Shown here in pieces: positions 20,240 to 27,944 of a stretch of DNA of 64,000 bases. This DNA is from Variovorax sp. KK3 (GTDB taxonomy: Bacteria > Pseudomonadota > Gammaproteobacteria > Burkholderiales > Burkholderiaceae_C): the NCBI RefSeq assembly GCF_001984055.1, contig NZ_LYVO01000015.1, positions 1 through 64,000 on the forward strand. Reading direction: 5' to 3'. How positions within the stretch are numbered: position 1 is the stretch's first letter; every line of letters starts with the position of its first letter. A model generated the notes under the pieces. The model searched no databases and had not been told where the DNA came from. It saw nothing but the letters and a program-made list of their open reading frames with translations. A program made the position numbers and the translations under genes.

Positions 20240-21250
20240 ATGAAGATAGCCATCATCGGCGCAGGCGCCATCGGCGGCCTGGTCGGAGCGAAGCTCGCGC
20301 TGGCCGGCGAGGACGTCACGTTCATCGTGCGGGGAGCGAACCTCGATGCCATCGCGACGAACGGCATCCGGCTCGTCTCGGACGAAGGCGGCGAACAGGT
20401 CGCGCGCAACGTGAAGGCCACCGACCGCTACGACCAGGCCGGCCCCCAAGACATGGTCATCCTGGCGATGAAGGCGCACCAGGTCGAGGCCGTGGCGAAC
20501 GAGGTGCCCAAGCTCTTCGGCCCGAAGACGGTGGTCGTCACCATGCAGAACGGCATCCCGTACTGGTACTTCCACAAGCACGGCGGGCCGCTGGAAGGCA
20601 GCACGGTGAAGAGCGTCGATCCGCACGGCCTGGTCGCGGCGAAGATCCCGGCGGAGCGCGTCATCGGCTGCGTGGTGTACCCGGCCTCCGAGCTGCTCGC
20701 GCCGGGCGTGGTCAAGCACATCGAGGGCGACCGTTTCCCCGTCGGCGAACTCGACGGTTCGTCGAGCGAGCGCGTGAACCGGGTGGCGGGCTGCTTCGTC
20801 AACGCGGGCTTCAAGGCGCCGGTGCTCGACAACATCCGTTCCGAGATCTGGCTCAAGCTCTGGGGCAACCTGACCTTCAACCCGATCAGCAGCCTGTCGC
20901 ATTCGACGCTGGTCGACATCTGCCAGTACCCGCCCTCGCGCGAGCTGGCCGCGGCCATGATGCGCGAGGCCCAGGCCGTGGCGCACAAGCTGGGCATCGA
21001 GTTCCGCGTGTCGCTGGACAAGCGCATCGCCGGGGCCGAGAAGGTGGGCAAGCACAAGACTTCCATGCTTCAGGACGTGGAGGCCGGCCGCGCCCCCGAG
21101 ATCGATGCGCTGGTCGGCGCCGTGGTCGAACTGGCCCGGCTCACCGACACGCCGACGCCGCACATCGACACGGTGTATTCGCTGGTCAAGCTGCTGGCCC
21201 GCACCATGGAAGACCAGCGCGGCCGCGTCAGGCTGCACGAGATGGCGTGA
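20240..21250 (+). CDS. 2-dehydropantoate 2-reductase-family protein (PanE/ApbA-like)
   Basis: 336-residue NADPH-dependent ketopantoate reductase relative. The nucleotide site is at the very N terminus (KIAIIGAGAIGGLVGAKLA). Other family marks are MKAHQ around the usual catalytic region, TMQNGIP, and the C-terminal domain motif KLWGNLTFNPIS with the family lysine and asparagines, then HKTSMLQDVEAGRAPEIDAL. True PanE makes pantoate for CoA synthesis, but many paralogues reduce other 2-oxo acids. The setting beside FAH-family and SucD-like genes and near oxalate genes suggests a catabolic paralogue. The start at 20240 has AAGGA 7-11 nt upstream. A LysR gene follows after 56 bp. Confidence 0.88.
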   Translation: MKIAIIGAGAIGGLVGAKLALAGEDVTFIVRGANLDAIATNGIRLVSDEGGEQVARNVKATDRYDQAGPQDMVILAMKAHQVEAVANEVPKLFGPKTVVVTMQNGIPYWYFHKHGGPLEGSTVKSVDPHGLVAAKIPAERVIGCVVYPASELLAPGVVKHIEGDRFPVGELDGSSSERVNRVAGCFVNAGFKAPVLDNIRSEIWLKLWGNLTFNPISSLSHSTLVDICQYPPSRELAAAMMREAQAVAHKLGIEFRVSLDKRIAGAEKVGKHKTSMLQDVEAGRAPEIDALVGAVVELARLTDTPTPHIDTVYSLVKLLARTMEDQRGRVRLHEMA

Positions 21251-21306
21251 GCGCGCCGCAGGCGCGCGGTGGCGCCGACGCGCCCAGGTGCGCTTAAATT
21301 GGCCGG

Positions 21307-22236
21307 ATGAAGCACGCGACGCTGCGCCAACTCAAGGTCTTCGAGGCCGTGGCGCGGCTGCTGAGCTTTTCGCGCGCGGCCGAAGAGCTGCACCTGACGC
21401 AGCCGGCCGTGTCGACGCAGATCCGCAAGCTGGAGGAACACGCCGGCAACGTGCTCTTCGAGCAGTTCGGCAAGAAGATCTACCTGACGCCGGCCGGCAC
21501 CGAACTGCTCGCGATCAGCCGCGCGATCATCCAGCAGTTCGAAGCGGCCGAGCATGCGATGACGCAGTTCCGTGGCGTCTCGGGCGGGCGGCTCAACGTG
21601 GGCGTGATCAGCGCCGGCGACTACTTCTTTCCGCGCCTGCTGGTCGAGTTCGCCGGCCGCCACAAGGGCGTGACGCTCAACTTCACGGTGCACAACCGCG
21701 AAGGCCTGCTGACCCACATCGCCGAGAACCTGACCGACCTGGCGATCATGGTGCGGCCACCGGTGGGCCTGGACACCGTGCACCAGGCCTTCGCGCCGCA
21801 TCCCTACGTCATCGTCGCGGCGCCCGGCCATCCGCTGGCCGGGCAGGCGAAGATCCCGCGAGCGAGGCTGATGCGCGAGCCCTTCGTGGTACGCGAGAAG
21901 GGCTCCGACACCTGGCATTCGATGGAAGACGGCTTCGGTGGCGACCTGCGCGGCCTGCACGTCGCGATGGAGATCCGCAGCACCGAAACCATCAAGCAGG
22001 CGGTGATCGCCGGCATGGGCGTGAGCTTCTTGTCGGCCTACACCATCAGCCAGGAGCTGAAGGCCGGCAGCCTGTGCGTGCTCGACGTGGTGGGCTTTCC
22101 GCTGATGCTCAACTGGTACGTGGTGCACTTGCGCACCAAGCGGCTGCCGCCCGTGGCGCAGGCCTTCAAGGAATTCCTGCAGAGCGAGGGCGCAGGGCTG
22201 ATCGCCCGGATTGCGCCGGTGGACGGGGCAGCCTGA
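21307..22236 (+). CDS. LysR-family transcriptional regulator (CbbR-like)
   Basis: 309 residues: an N-terminal winged HTH (about 1-62, FSRAAEELHLTQPAVSTQIRK) and a periplasmic-binding-type effector domain (about 90-300). The effector domain carries GVISAGDYFFPRLL, which resembles CbbR/RbcR-type LysR proteins. It is in the same direction as the preceding block rather than divergent, so its target is not obvious. The genes at 18200-21250 are the likely targets, or the whole oxalate/formate region, since CbbR relatives respond to central metabolites. The ATG is supported by the HTH position. Confidence 0.92.
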   Translation: MKHATLRQLKVFEAVARLLSFSRAAEELHLTQPAVSTQIRKLEEHAGNVLFEQFGKKIYLTPAGTELLAISRAIIQQFEAAEHAMTQFRGVSGGRLNVGVISAGDYFFPRLLVEFAGRHKGVTLNFTVHNREGLLTHIAENLTDLAIMVRPPVGLDTVHQAFAPHPYVIVAAPGHPLAGQAKIPRARLMREPFVVREKGSDTWHSMEDGFGGDLRGLHVAMEIRSTETIKQAVIAGMGVSFLSAYTISQELKAGSLCVLDVVGFPLMLNWYVVHLRTKRLPPVAQAFKEFLQSEGAGLIARIAPVDGAA

Positions 22237-22366
22237 CGGCCACCGGCCAAGAAGCCGAGTTGCGGAACGACCTCATCCCGGGCACGATTCATGCCTCGGC
22301 GGAACAGGTGCGCCGCATGCCGGTATCGGCCTGTGCATGCGGTGTCGCACGGAAGCCGCACCCGCG

Positions 22367-23407
22367 ATGTTCTTTCTTTGGCCCGAGTACCTGTGGTTCC
22401 TGCCGGCGCTGGCGATGCTGCCGGCGGTGTACGTCTGGCTGCTGAAGCGCCGGGTCAAGACCAGCCTGCGCTACAGCAGCATCGGCATCGCGCGCGAGGC
22501 GGCCGCCGGCCGGCAATGGCGGCGCCATCTGCCCCCTGCGCTGCTGCTGCTGGCCTGCTGCGGGCTGCTCATCGCCGCGGCGCGGCCGGTGGCGCGCATT
22601 CCGCTGCCCTGGGCGCGCTCGTCGGTCGTCCTGGCCATCGACGTGTCGCTCAGCATGCGGGTGTCCGACATCAAGCCGACACGACTCGCAGCCGCGCAGG
22701 AAGCGGCCAAGGTGTTCCTGCAGGAGCTGCCGAAGAACATCGAGGTGGCGCTCGTGACCTTCGCGGGCAGCAGCCAGGTCACGCAGCGAACCACGCTCGA
22801 GCGCGCACCCGTGGTCACCGCCATCGACGGCTTTCAGATGCAGCTGGGCACGGCGGTCGGCGACGCCATCGTGCTGAGCCTGGCGGAGATCTTTCCGGAC
22901 CAAGGCATCGAACTCGGCGAAATGACTTTCGGCAGCAGCAAGATGCAAGGCCGCAGCCTCGACGACAAGGCGAAGCCGCCGCCCAAGCCCTTCACGCCGG
23001 TGGCACCGGGTTCCTACGACTCCGCCGCGATCGTGCTGTTGAGCGACGGCCGCCGCACCACCGGCATCGACACGCTCGTGGCCGCGAAGATGGCCGCCGA
23101 CCGCGGTGTGCGCATCTACGTGATCGGCCTCGGCACCGTGGAGGGCGATGCGTCGACGCCCGACGGCACCGCCATCTACATGCGGCTCGACGAGCCGACG
23201 CTGCGCGAAGTGGCGCGCATGACGGGTGGCGAGTACCACCACGCCGGCAGTGCCGAGGCGCTGCGCAGCGTCTACCGCAACCTGGGGTCGCACGTGCAGG
23301 TGCTCACGCGCGAAACCGAATTCACCGGCCTCCTGGCGCTCGTCTCCGCGATGGTGGCGATGGGCGCGGCCCTGCTGTCGCTGCTGTGGTTCGGGCGCGT
23401 CGGCTGA
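22367..23407 (+). CDS. membrane-anchored VWA-domain protein (BatA-like), orphan
   Basis: 346 residues. Two N-terminal hydrophobic helices (about 5-25 and 52-75) precede a von Willebrand factor A domain (about 88-290) with a MIDAS metal site beginning DVSLSMRVSD. The VWA domain contains a variable insertion around residues 190-220 (KMQGRSLDDKAKPPPKP). A final hydrophobic helix lies near 315-338. This is the BatA/BatB layout, but the usual partners (a MoxR ATPase, a DUF58 protein, BatD) are not in the window. The ATG at 22367 is chosen because it starts just before the first helix. It stands between the LysR gene and the antiporter; any link to oxalate is unclear. Confidence 0.85.
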   Translation: MFFLWPEYLWFLPALAMLPAVYVWLLKRRVKTSLRYSSIGIAREAAAGRQWRRHLPPALLLLACCGLLIAAARPVARIPLPWARSSVVLAIDVSLSMRVSDIKPTRLAAAQEAAKVFLQELPKNIEVALVTFAGSSQVTQRTTLERAPVVTAIDGFQMQLGTAVGDAIVLSLAEIFPDQGIELGEMTFGSSKMQGRSLDDKAKPPPKPFTPVAPGSYDSAAIVLLSDGRRTTGIDTLVAAKMAADRGVRIYVIGLGTVEGDASTPDGTAIYMRLDEPTLREVARMTGGEYHHAGSAEALRSVYRNLGSHVQVLTRETEFTGLLALVSAMVAMGAALLSLLWFGRVG

Positions 23408-23475
23408 GCGCGCTGCACTCAGATCCACAGCGAGCTTCACTCCCCCTCCGCAGATACCCGCGGCATCGCCGGAAC

Positions 23476-23489
23476 TTGACTGCGATCAA
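23476..23489 (+). promoter_or_regulatory. FNR-class operator TTGACTGCGATCAA upstream of the oxalate/formate antiporter
   Basis: 14-bp TTGA-N6-TCAA site with TTGA/TCAA arms and a less symmetric inner part than the transporter and oxc sites. A -10-like GACAGT lies at 23512-23517, 22 bp after the site. The predicted transcript start near 23524 leaves a leader of about 140 nt before the antiporter ATG. Confidence 0.65.
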
Positions 23490-23666
23490 GAGCGATTGCG
23501 CCGTTGCGTCCGACAGTGCTTCTCACGCGGGAAGCGGCAGTCCCTCGGCGCCATGAAGTTCGAACCCATGCGCTGATCTCGTTTCCGCCTCCTGCGTCGA
23601 TCGCTCCCACAGATCGGCCCGGCGTCCATTCGTCGCCTGGCCGTCAACACAACACCAGGAGACAAC

Positions 23667-24995
23667 ATGACCCGGCCAACGATCACGATCGCCGCTCCAC
23701 ACGCCGCGATTCCCACCTCCACGGATTTTCATGGCGCCGTCACCGGTGCCCGGTCGCAGCGTTATCGATGGGGCCAGCTCGTGGTCGGCATCGTCTGCAT
23801 GGCGATGATCGCCAACCTGCAGTACGGCTGGACCCTGTTCGTCAACCCGATCGCCGACAAGCACGGCTGGAGCCGTGCGGCGATCCAGGTCGCCTTCACC
23901 ATCTTCGTGCTCACCGAGACCTGGCTCGTGCCCATCGAGGGCTACCTGGTCGATCGCTTCGGCCCGCGTCCCGTGGTGCTGGTCGGCGGCGTGCTGTGCG
24001 GCCTCGGCTGGGCGCTCAACTCGGTGGCATCGTCGCTGCCGCTGCTCTACGTCGCGGCGGCCATCGGCGGCATCGGCGCCGGTGCGGTCTACGGCACCTG
24101 CGTGGGCAATGCGCTCAAGTGGTTTCCCGACCGGCGCGGCCTGGCGGCCGGCATGACCGCGGCCGGTTTCGGTGCCGGGTCGGCGATCACGATCATTCCG
24201 ATCTCGGCCATGATCCAGTCGCACGGCTACGAGGCGGCCTTTCTGTACTTCGGCCTCGGCCAGGGCCTCATCGTCTTCCTGCTTGGCTGGGTGCTAACCC
24301 GTCCGCCCGAGCACGTCAAGGCCACCGACAGCCGCAACGTGCAGCAGACGCGCCGCGACTACAAGCCTTCCGAGGTGCTGCGCTCGCCGGTCTTCTGGGT
24401 GATGTACGCGATGTTCGTGATGGTGGCGGCCGGCGGCCTGATGGCCACGGCCCAGCTCGCGCCTATAGCCAAGGACTTCAAGATCATCGACGTGCCGGTC
24501 AACATCATGGGCCTGGTGCTGCCCGCGCTGACCTTCGCGCTGGCCATCGACCGCGTGCTCAACGGGTTGACGCGGCCCTTCTTCGGCTGGGTGTCCGACA
24601 AGATCGGCCGCGAGCAGACCATGTTCATCGCCTTCGCGCTGGAGTCGGTCGGCATCCTCGCGCTCTACCACTGGGGCCACAACCCGATCCTCTTCGTGCT
24701 GCTGACCGGCCTGGTGTTCTTCGCCTGGGGCGAGATATACAGCCTCTTCCCCTCGACCTGCGCCGACACCTTCGGCGGCAAGTACGCCGCATCCAACGCC
24801 GGCATGCTCTACACCGCCAAGGGCACGGCCTCGCTGCTGGTGCCGTTGTCCAGCGTGCTCGCCGCAGCCACCGGCAGCTGGCAGGCCGTGTTCATCGCGG
24901 CCAGCGTGGTCAACGCGGTGGCGGCGCTGATGGCCTGGTTCGTGTTGCGGCCGATGCGGCGGCGGCATATCGAGCAGAGCCGGCAGATCTTGTAG
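23667..24995 (+). CDS. oxalate/formate antiporter (OxlT-type MFS)
   Basis: 442-residue, 12-helix major facilitator protein of the oxalate:formate antiporter family. It brings oxalate in while letting formate out, an exchange that in Oxalobacter drives a proton gradient. The two charged residues that bind oxalate in OxlT (Arg272 and Lys355, 83 apart) are matched by Arg303 in NGLTRPFFGW and Lys385 in YTAKGTAS, 82 apart. It has a longer cytoplasmic N terminus (about 33 residues) than OxlT. AGGAG lies 7 nt before the ATG. It has its own FNR-class operator. Formate produced inside may be exported here or oxidised by the Fds enzyme encoded 0.9 kb downstream. Confidence 0.93.
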   Translation: MTRPTITIAAPHAAIPTSTDFHGAVTGARSQRYRWGQLVVGIVCMAMIANLQYGWTLFVNPIADKHGWSRAAIQVAFTIFVLTETWLVPIEGYLVDRFGPRPVVLVGGVLCGLGWALNSVASSLPLLYVAAAIGGIGAGAVYGTCVGNALKWFPDRRGLAAGMTAAGFGAGSAITIIPISAMIQSHGYEAAFLYFGLGQGLIVFLLGWVLTRPPEHVKATDSRNVQQTRRDYKPSEVLRSPVFWVMYAMFVMVAAGGLMATAQLAPIAKDFKIIDVPVNIMGLVLPALTFALAIDRVLNGLTRPFFGWVSDKIGREQTMFIAFALESVGILALYHWGHNPILFVLLTGLVFFAWGEIYSLFPSTCADTFGGKYAASNAGMLYTAKGTASLLVPLSSVLAAATGSWQAVFIAASVVNAVAALMAWFVLRPMRRRHIEQSRQIL

Positions 24996-25076
24996 GCACC
25001 GAATCGCGAGGTGGCTTCCCGTAGGGCGATGGTGTACTCTTACCAATTCTCCTTCGATAGCGCATCAAGTACGAAC

Positions 25077-25289
25077 ATGGCTGCCACCGCCACTCTGTCG
25101 AGCAAGTTCCAGATATCCATCCCCAAGGTCGTTCGCGACGAGCAGCATTGGCACGCAGGGCAGGAGTTCGTGTTCATTCCCAAGGGCAGGGGTGTTCTCG
25201 TCATGCCCGTTCCGGAATTCGATCAATTGAAGGGCATCGCCAAGGGGGCGCGCAGGGACGGCTACCGTGATCGAAAGGATCGCTTCTGA
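25077..25289 (+). CDS. vapB: VapB-type antitoxin (AbrB/MazE fold)
   Basis: 70-residue protein with the swapped-hairpin AbrB-like DNA-binding fold at the N terminus (TLSSKFQISIPKVVRDEQ, ending GRGVLVMPVP) and a charged C-terminal tail that should thread onto the toxin. The ATG at 25077 begins the fold directly; an upstream in-frame extension is not needed. The stop shares a base with the toxin start (TGATG), the usual coupled arrangement. Antitoxin and complex normally repress their own promoter. The codons are less GC-biased than in the flanking metabolic genes, in line with a mobile accessory module. Confidence 0.85.
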   Translation: MAATATLSSKFQISIPKVVRDEQHWHAGQEFVFIPKGRGVLVMPVPEFDQLKGIAKGARRDGYRDRKDRF

Positions 25290-25678
25290 TGGCGGCCACG
25301 CTGCGCGTGGTCGATACCTCGGCTTGGATCGAATGGTTCATTGGTAGTGCAGTCGGGACGAAGCTGGCCAGGCAGTTTCCCGGCAAAGAGCAATGCATCG
25401 TGCCGACCATCGTGCAGCTCGAGCTTTCGAAATGGCTCGTGCGCGAAGTTGGCGAGGAGCAGGCGGATCAGGTCATCGCGTACACGCAGAAGTGCACTGT
25501 CGTTCCGCTTGACACCGCCATCGCCCTCCTTGCCGCAGACCTGCACCGCCATCACAAACTCGCCACGGCAGACGCCATCGTCTACGCCACGGCCCAGCAC
25601 CAACGGGCCGAATTGCTGACCTGCGATGCTCATTTCAATGGGCTGCCGGGTGTGGCCTTCTTTTCCAAGACTGCGTAG
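25289..25678 (+). CDS. vapC: VapC-type PIN-domain ribonuclease toxin
   Basis: 129-residue PIN domain with all four acidic residues of the metal-dependent active site: Asp9 in VVDTSAWIEW, Glu45 in VQLELSKWL, Asp95 in LATADAIVYA and Asp113 in TCDAHF. The toxin should therefore be active unless held by the antitoxin encoded just upstream. Family members cleave tRNAs or the ribosomal loop; the target here cannot be read from sequence. The pair sits between the oxalate antiporter and the formate dehydrogenase operon, the only non-metabolic insert in this part. Confidence 0.88.
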   Translation: MAATLRVVDTSAWIEWFIGSAVGTKLARQFPGKEQCIVPTIVQLELSKWLVREVGEEQADQVIAYTQKCTVVPLDTAIALLAADLHRHHKLATADAIVYATAQHQRAELLTCDAHFNGLPGVAFFSKTA

Positions 25679-25696
25679 CGTCGCCGCTTGGCGAAA

Positions 25697-25710
25697 TTGA
25701 CCGGCGTCAA
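25697..25710 (+). promoter_or_regulatory. FNR-class operator TTGACCGGCGTCAA upstream of fdsG
   Basis: 14-bp TTGA-N6-TCAA site with TTGAC/GTCAA arms. GACAGT at 25733-25738 begins 22 bp after the site, the same hexamer at the same distance as at the antiporter promoter. The predicted transcript start falls near 25745, two bases before the ATG of a 50-codon frame that overlaps the fdsG start. Confidence 0.7.
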
Positions 25711-25746
25711 GAGCGCGCCGGCCTGATTCATCGACAGTTCCTTGTC

Positions 25747-25899
25747 ATGAATCTTGAATCCAACCTGGAACCGAAGGTGCTCGATGCGGCGCGGGCCTTG
25801 CCCATTGCCGAAATGAATCGCCCGATTCCCCGAATAAATTGGACCGGGCTCGCGGCATTGCCGACACTGACCGCGCGCGACACGGCGCAACCACGATGA
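25747..25899 (+). CDS. possible 50-residue leader peptide overlapping the fdsG start
   Basis: An ATG at 25747 opens 50 codons (MNLESNLEPKVLD... ending DTAQPR). Its stop TGA overlaps the fdsG ATG as ATGA. No ribosome-binding site precedes it, but the transcript start predicted from the upstream operator and -10 element is about 25745, so it could be translated from a leaderless mRNA. fdsG itself has no good Shine-Dalgarno sequence, so coupling would explain its initiation. Third codon positions are less GC-rich than in true genes nearby, so the frame may be chance. It has no recognised domain. Confidence 0.35.
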   Translation: MNLESNLEPKVLDAARALPIAEMNRPIPRINWTGLAALPTLTARDTAQPR

Positions 25900-26378
25900 A
25901 CGACATGGAACCCTCCTCTACCGCCACGGTGCGCGCCGTGCTGGCCCGTCGCATGGACGAGCCCGGTGCCTTGCTGCCGATCCTGCACGAACTGCAGGAC
26001 GCGCTGGGCCACATTCCGGCCGATGCCGTGCCGGAGATTGCCGGTGCGCTGAACCTCTCGCGGGCGGAGGTGCATGGCGTCGTCACCTACTACCACCACT
26101 TCCGTGCCGAGCCCGCCGGGCGCCGCGTGATCCAGATCTGCCGGGCCGAGGCCTGCCAGTCGATGGGCGCCGATGCGCTGCTGGCGCATGCGGAGCTGCG
26201 GCTCGGATGCGGCGTGCACGGCACGACGGCCGATGGCGCCTTCACGCTGGAGCCGGTGTTCTGCCTGGGGCTGTGCGCCTCCTCGCCTGCCATGGTGATC
26301 GGCGACGAGCTGCACGCACGCGTGACGCCGAAGGCCTTCGACGCGCTGATCGCGCAGGAAAAGGAGGCGCAATCATGA
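25896..26378 (+). CDS. fdsG: NAD-dependent formate dehydrogenase gamma subunit FdsG
   Basis: 160-residue NuoE-like 2Fe-2S subunit. The cluster ligands are the first pair in ICRAEACQSMG and the second pair in FCLGLCASSP, the standard thioredoxin-like ferredoxin pattern. The N-terminal helical part has LHELQDALGHIPADAVPEIA. The ATG at 25896 matches the family start; the weak Shine-Dalgarno region is notable (see the overlapping small frame). It overlaps fdsB by four bases (ATGA). It carries electrons between FdsA and the flavin of FdsB in the soluble molybdenum formate dehydrogenase, which uses formate as electron donor to make NADH. Confidence 0.94.
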   Translation: MNDMEPSSTATVRAVLARRMDEPGALLPILHELQDALGHIPADAVPEIAGALNLSRAEVHGVVTYYHHFRAEPAGRRVIQICRAEACQSMGADALLAHAELRLGCGVHGTTADGAFTLEPVFCLGLCASSPAMVIGDELHARVTPKAFDALIAQEKEAQS

Positions 26379-27931
26379 GCATCACCGTGTACGTGCCGCG
26401 CGACTCGGCTGCGCTCGCTGCCGGTGCGGACCGCGTCGCGCGCCGCATCGCGCACGAAGCCTCGGCGCGCGGGCTCGACCTGTCGATCGTACGCAACGGG
26501 TCTCGCGGGATGTTCTGGCTGGAGCCGCTGGTCGAGGTGGCCACGCCGGCCGGGCGCATCGCCTACGGGCCGGTCACGCCGGGCGATGTCGCGGCGCTCT
26601 TCGACGCTGGCTTCCTCGAAGGCGCGGCGCATGCGCTGCACCTGGGGCCGACGGAAGAGATTCCGTACCTGAAGAATCAGGAGCGCCTGACTTTCGCGCG
26701 CATGGGCATCACCGACCCGGTGTCGATCGCCGACTACGAGGCGCACGAAGGCTACGCCGGCCTGCGCCGCGCGCTCGCATTGGCGCCGGCCGAGGTGGTG
26801 CAGGAAGTGCTCGACTCCGGCCTGCGCGGCCGCGGCGGGGCAGCGTTCCCCGCGGGCATCAAATGGAAGACCGTGCTGGGCGCGCAGGCGCCGCAGAAGT
26901 ACGTTGTCTGCAACGCCGACGAGGGCGATTCGGGCACCTTCTCCGACCGCATGACGATGGAAGGTGACCCGTTCATGCTGATCGAGGGCATGACCATCGC
27001 CGGCATCGCCACGGGTGCCACGCGGGGCTACGTCTACGTGCGTTCGGAATACCCGCATGCGATCGCGGTGCTGAATGAGGCGATCGCGCGCGCCGAGGCC
27101 GCTGGCTTCCTGGGCGACGACGTGCTGGGCTCGGGCCGCGCCTTCCGCCTCGAAGTGCGCAAGGGCGCCGGCTCGTACGTGTGCGGCGAAGAAACCGCGC
27201 TGCTCGAAAGCCTGGAAGGCAAGCGCGGCGTGGTGCGCGCCAAGCCGCCGCTGCCGGCGCTGGCCGGCCTGTTCGGCCAGCCCACGCTGATCAACAACGT
27301 GATCACGCTGGCCAGCGTGCCGCTGATCCTGGCGCGCGGCGCCGCGTTCTACCGCGACTACGGCGTGGGCCGTTCGCGCGGCACGCTGCCGATGCAGCTG
27401 GCCGGCAACATCAAGCACGGCGGGTTGGTCGAGAAGGCCTTCGGCGTGACGCTGCGCGAGCTGCTCTACGACTACGGCGGCGGTTCGGCATCGGGCCGGC
27501 CGATCAAGGCGGTGCAGGTGGGCGGGCCGCTGGGCGCCTACCTGCCCGAATCGAAGTGGGACCTGCCGCTGGACTACGAGGCCTATGCCGCGGCCGGCGG
27601 CACCGTCGGCCACGGCGGCATCGTGGTGCACGACGACACGGCCGACCTGTCGAAGCTGGCCCGCTACGCGATGGAGTTCTGCGCCATCGAGTCCTGCGGC
27701 AAGTGCACGCCCTGCCGCATCGGCTCCACGCGCGGCGTGGAGGTGATCGACAAGATCCGCAGCAACCAGAACCGGCCGCAGCAGGTGATGCTGCTGCGCG
27801 ACCTGTGCGACACGATGGTTCACGGCTCGCTGTGCGCGATGGGCGGCATGACGCCGTTCCCGGTGCTGTCAGCGCTCGATCATTTCCCCGAAGACTTCGG
27901 CCTGGTCGTGCCCGACCGCGAAGCGGCCTGA
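26375..27931 (+). CDS. fdsB: formate dehydrogenase beta subunit FdsB (NADH/FMN)
   Basis: 518-residue NuoF-like diaphorase subunit. The N-terminal 100 residues are a thioredoxin-like NuoE-type extension without cysteines, as in other FdsB proteins. FMN and NADH sites are RGRGGAAFPAGIKW and GAGSYVCGEETALLESLEG. The 4Fe-4S cluster is bound by ESCGKCTPCRIG and a later cysteine in HGSLCAMGG. It accepts electrons from the iron-sulphur chain and reduces NAD+. Start and the fdsG stop overlap as ATGA. The operon order G-B-A-C-D equals that of Cupriavidus necator. Confidence 0.95.
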   Translation: MSITVYVPRDSAALAAGADRVARRIAHEASARGLDLSIVRNGSRGMFWLEPLVEVATPAGRIAYGPVTPGDVAALFDAGFLEGAAHALHLGPTEEIPYLKNQERLTFARMGITDPVSIADYEAHEGYAGLRRALALAPAEVVQEVLDSGLRGRGGAAFPAGIKWKTVLGAQAPQKYVVCNADEGDSGTFSDRMTMEGDPFMLIEGMTIAGIATGATRGYVYVRSEYPHAIAVLNEAIARAEAAGFLGDDVLGSGRAFRLEVRKGAGSYVCGEETALLESLEGKRGVVRAKPPLPALAGLFGQPTLINNVITLASVPLILARGAAFYRDYGVGRSRGTLPMQLAGNIKHGGLVEKAFGVTLRELLYDYGGGSASGRPIKAVQVGGPLGAYLPESKWDLPLDYEAYAAAGGTVGHGGIVVHDDTADLSKLARYAMEFCAIESCGKCTPCRIGSTRGVEVIDKIRSNQNRPQQVMLLRDLCDTMVHGSLCAMGGMTPFPVLSALDHFPEDFGLVVPDREAA

Positions 27932-27944
27932 AGGAGAGAACAAG

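Noticed and set aside
25839..25895. Longer fdsG starting at a TTG at 25839
   Set aside because: It would add 19 residues unlike other FdsG proteins and has no Shine-Dalgarno sequence; the ATG at 25896 is favoured.
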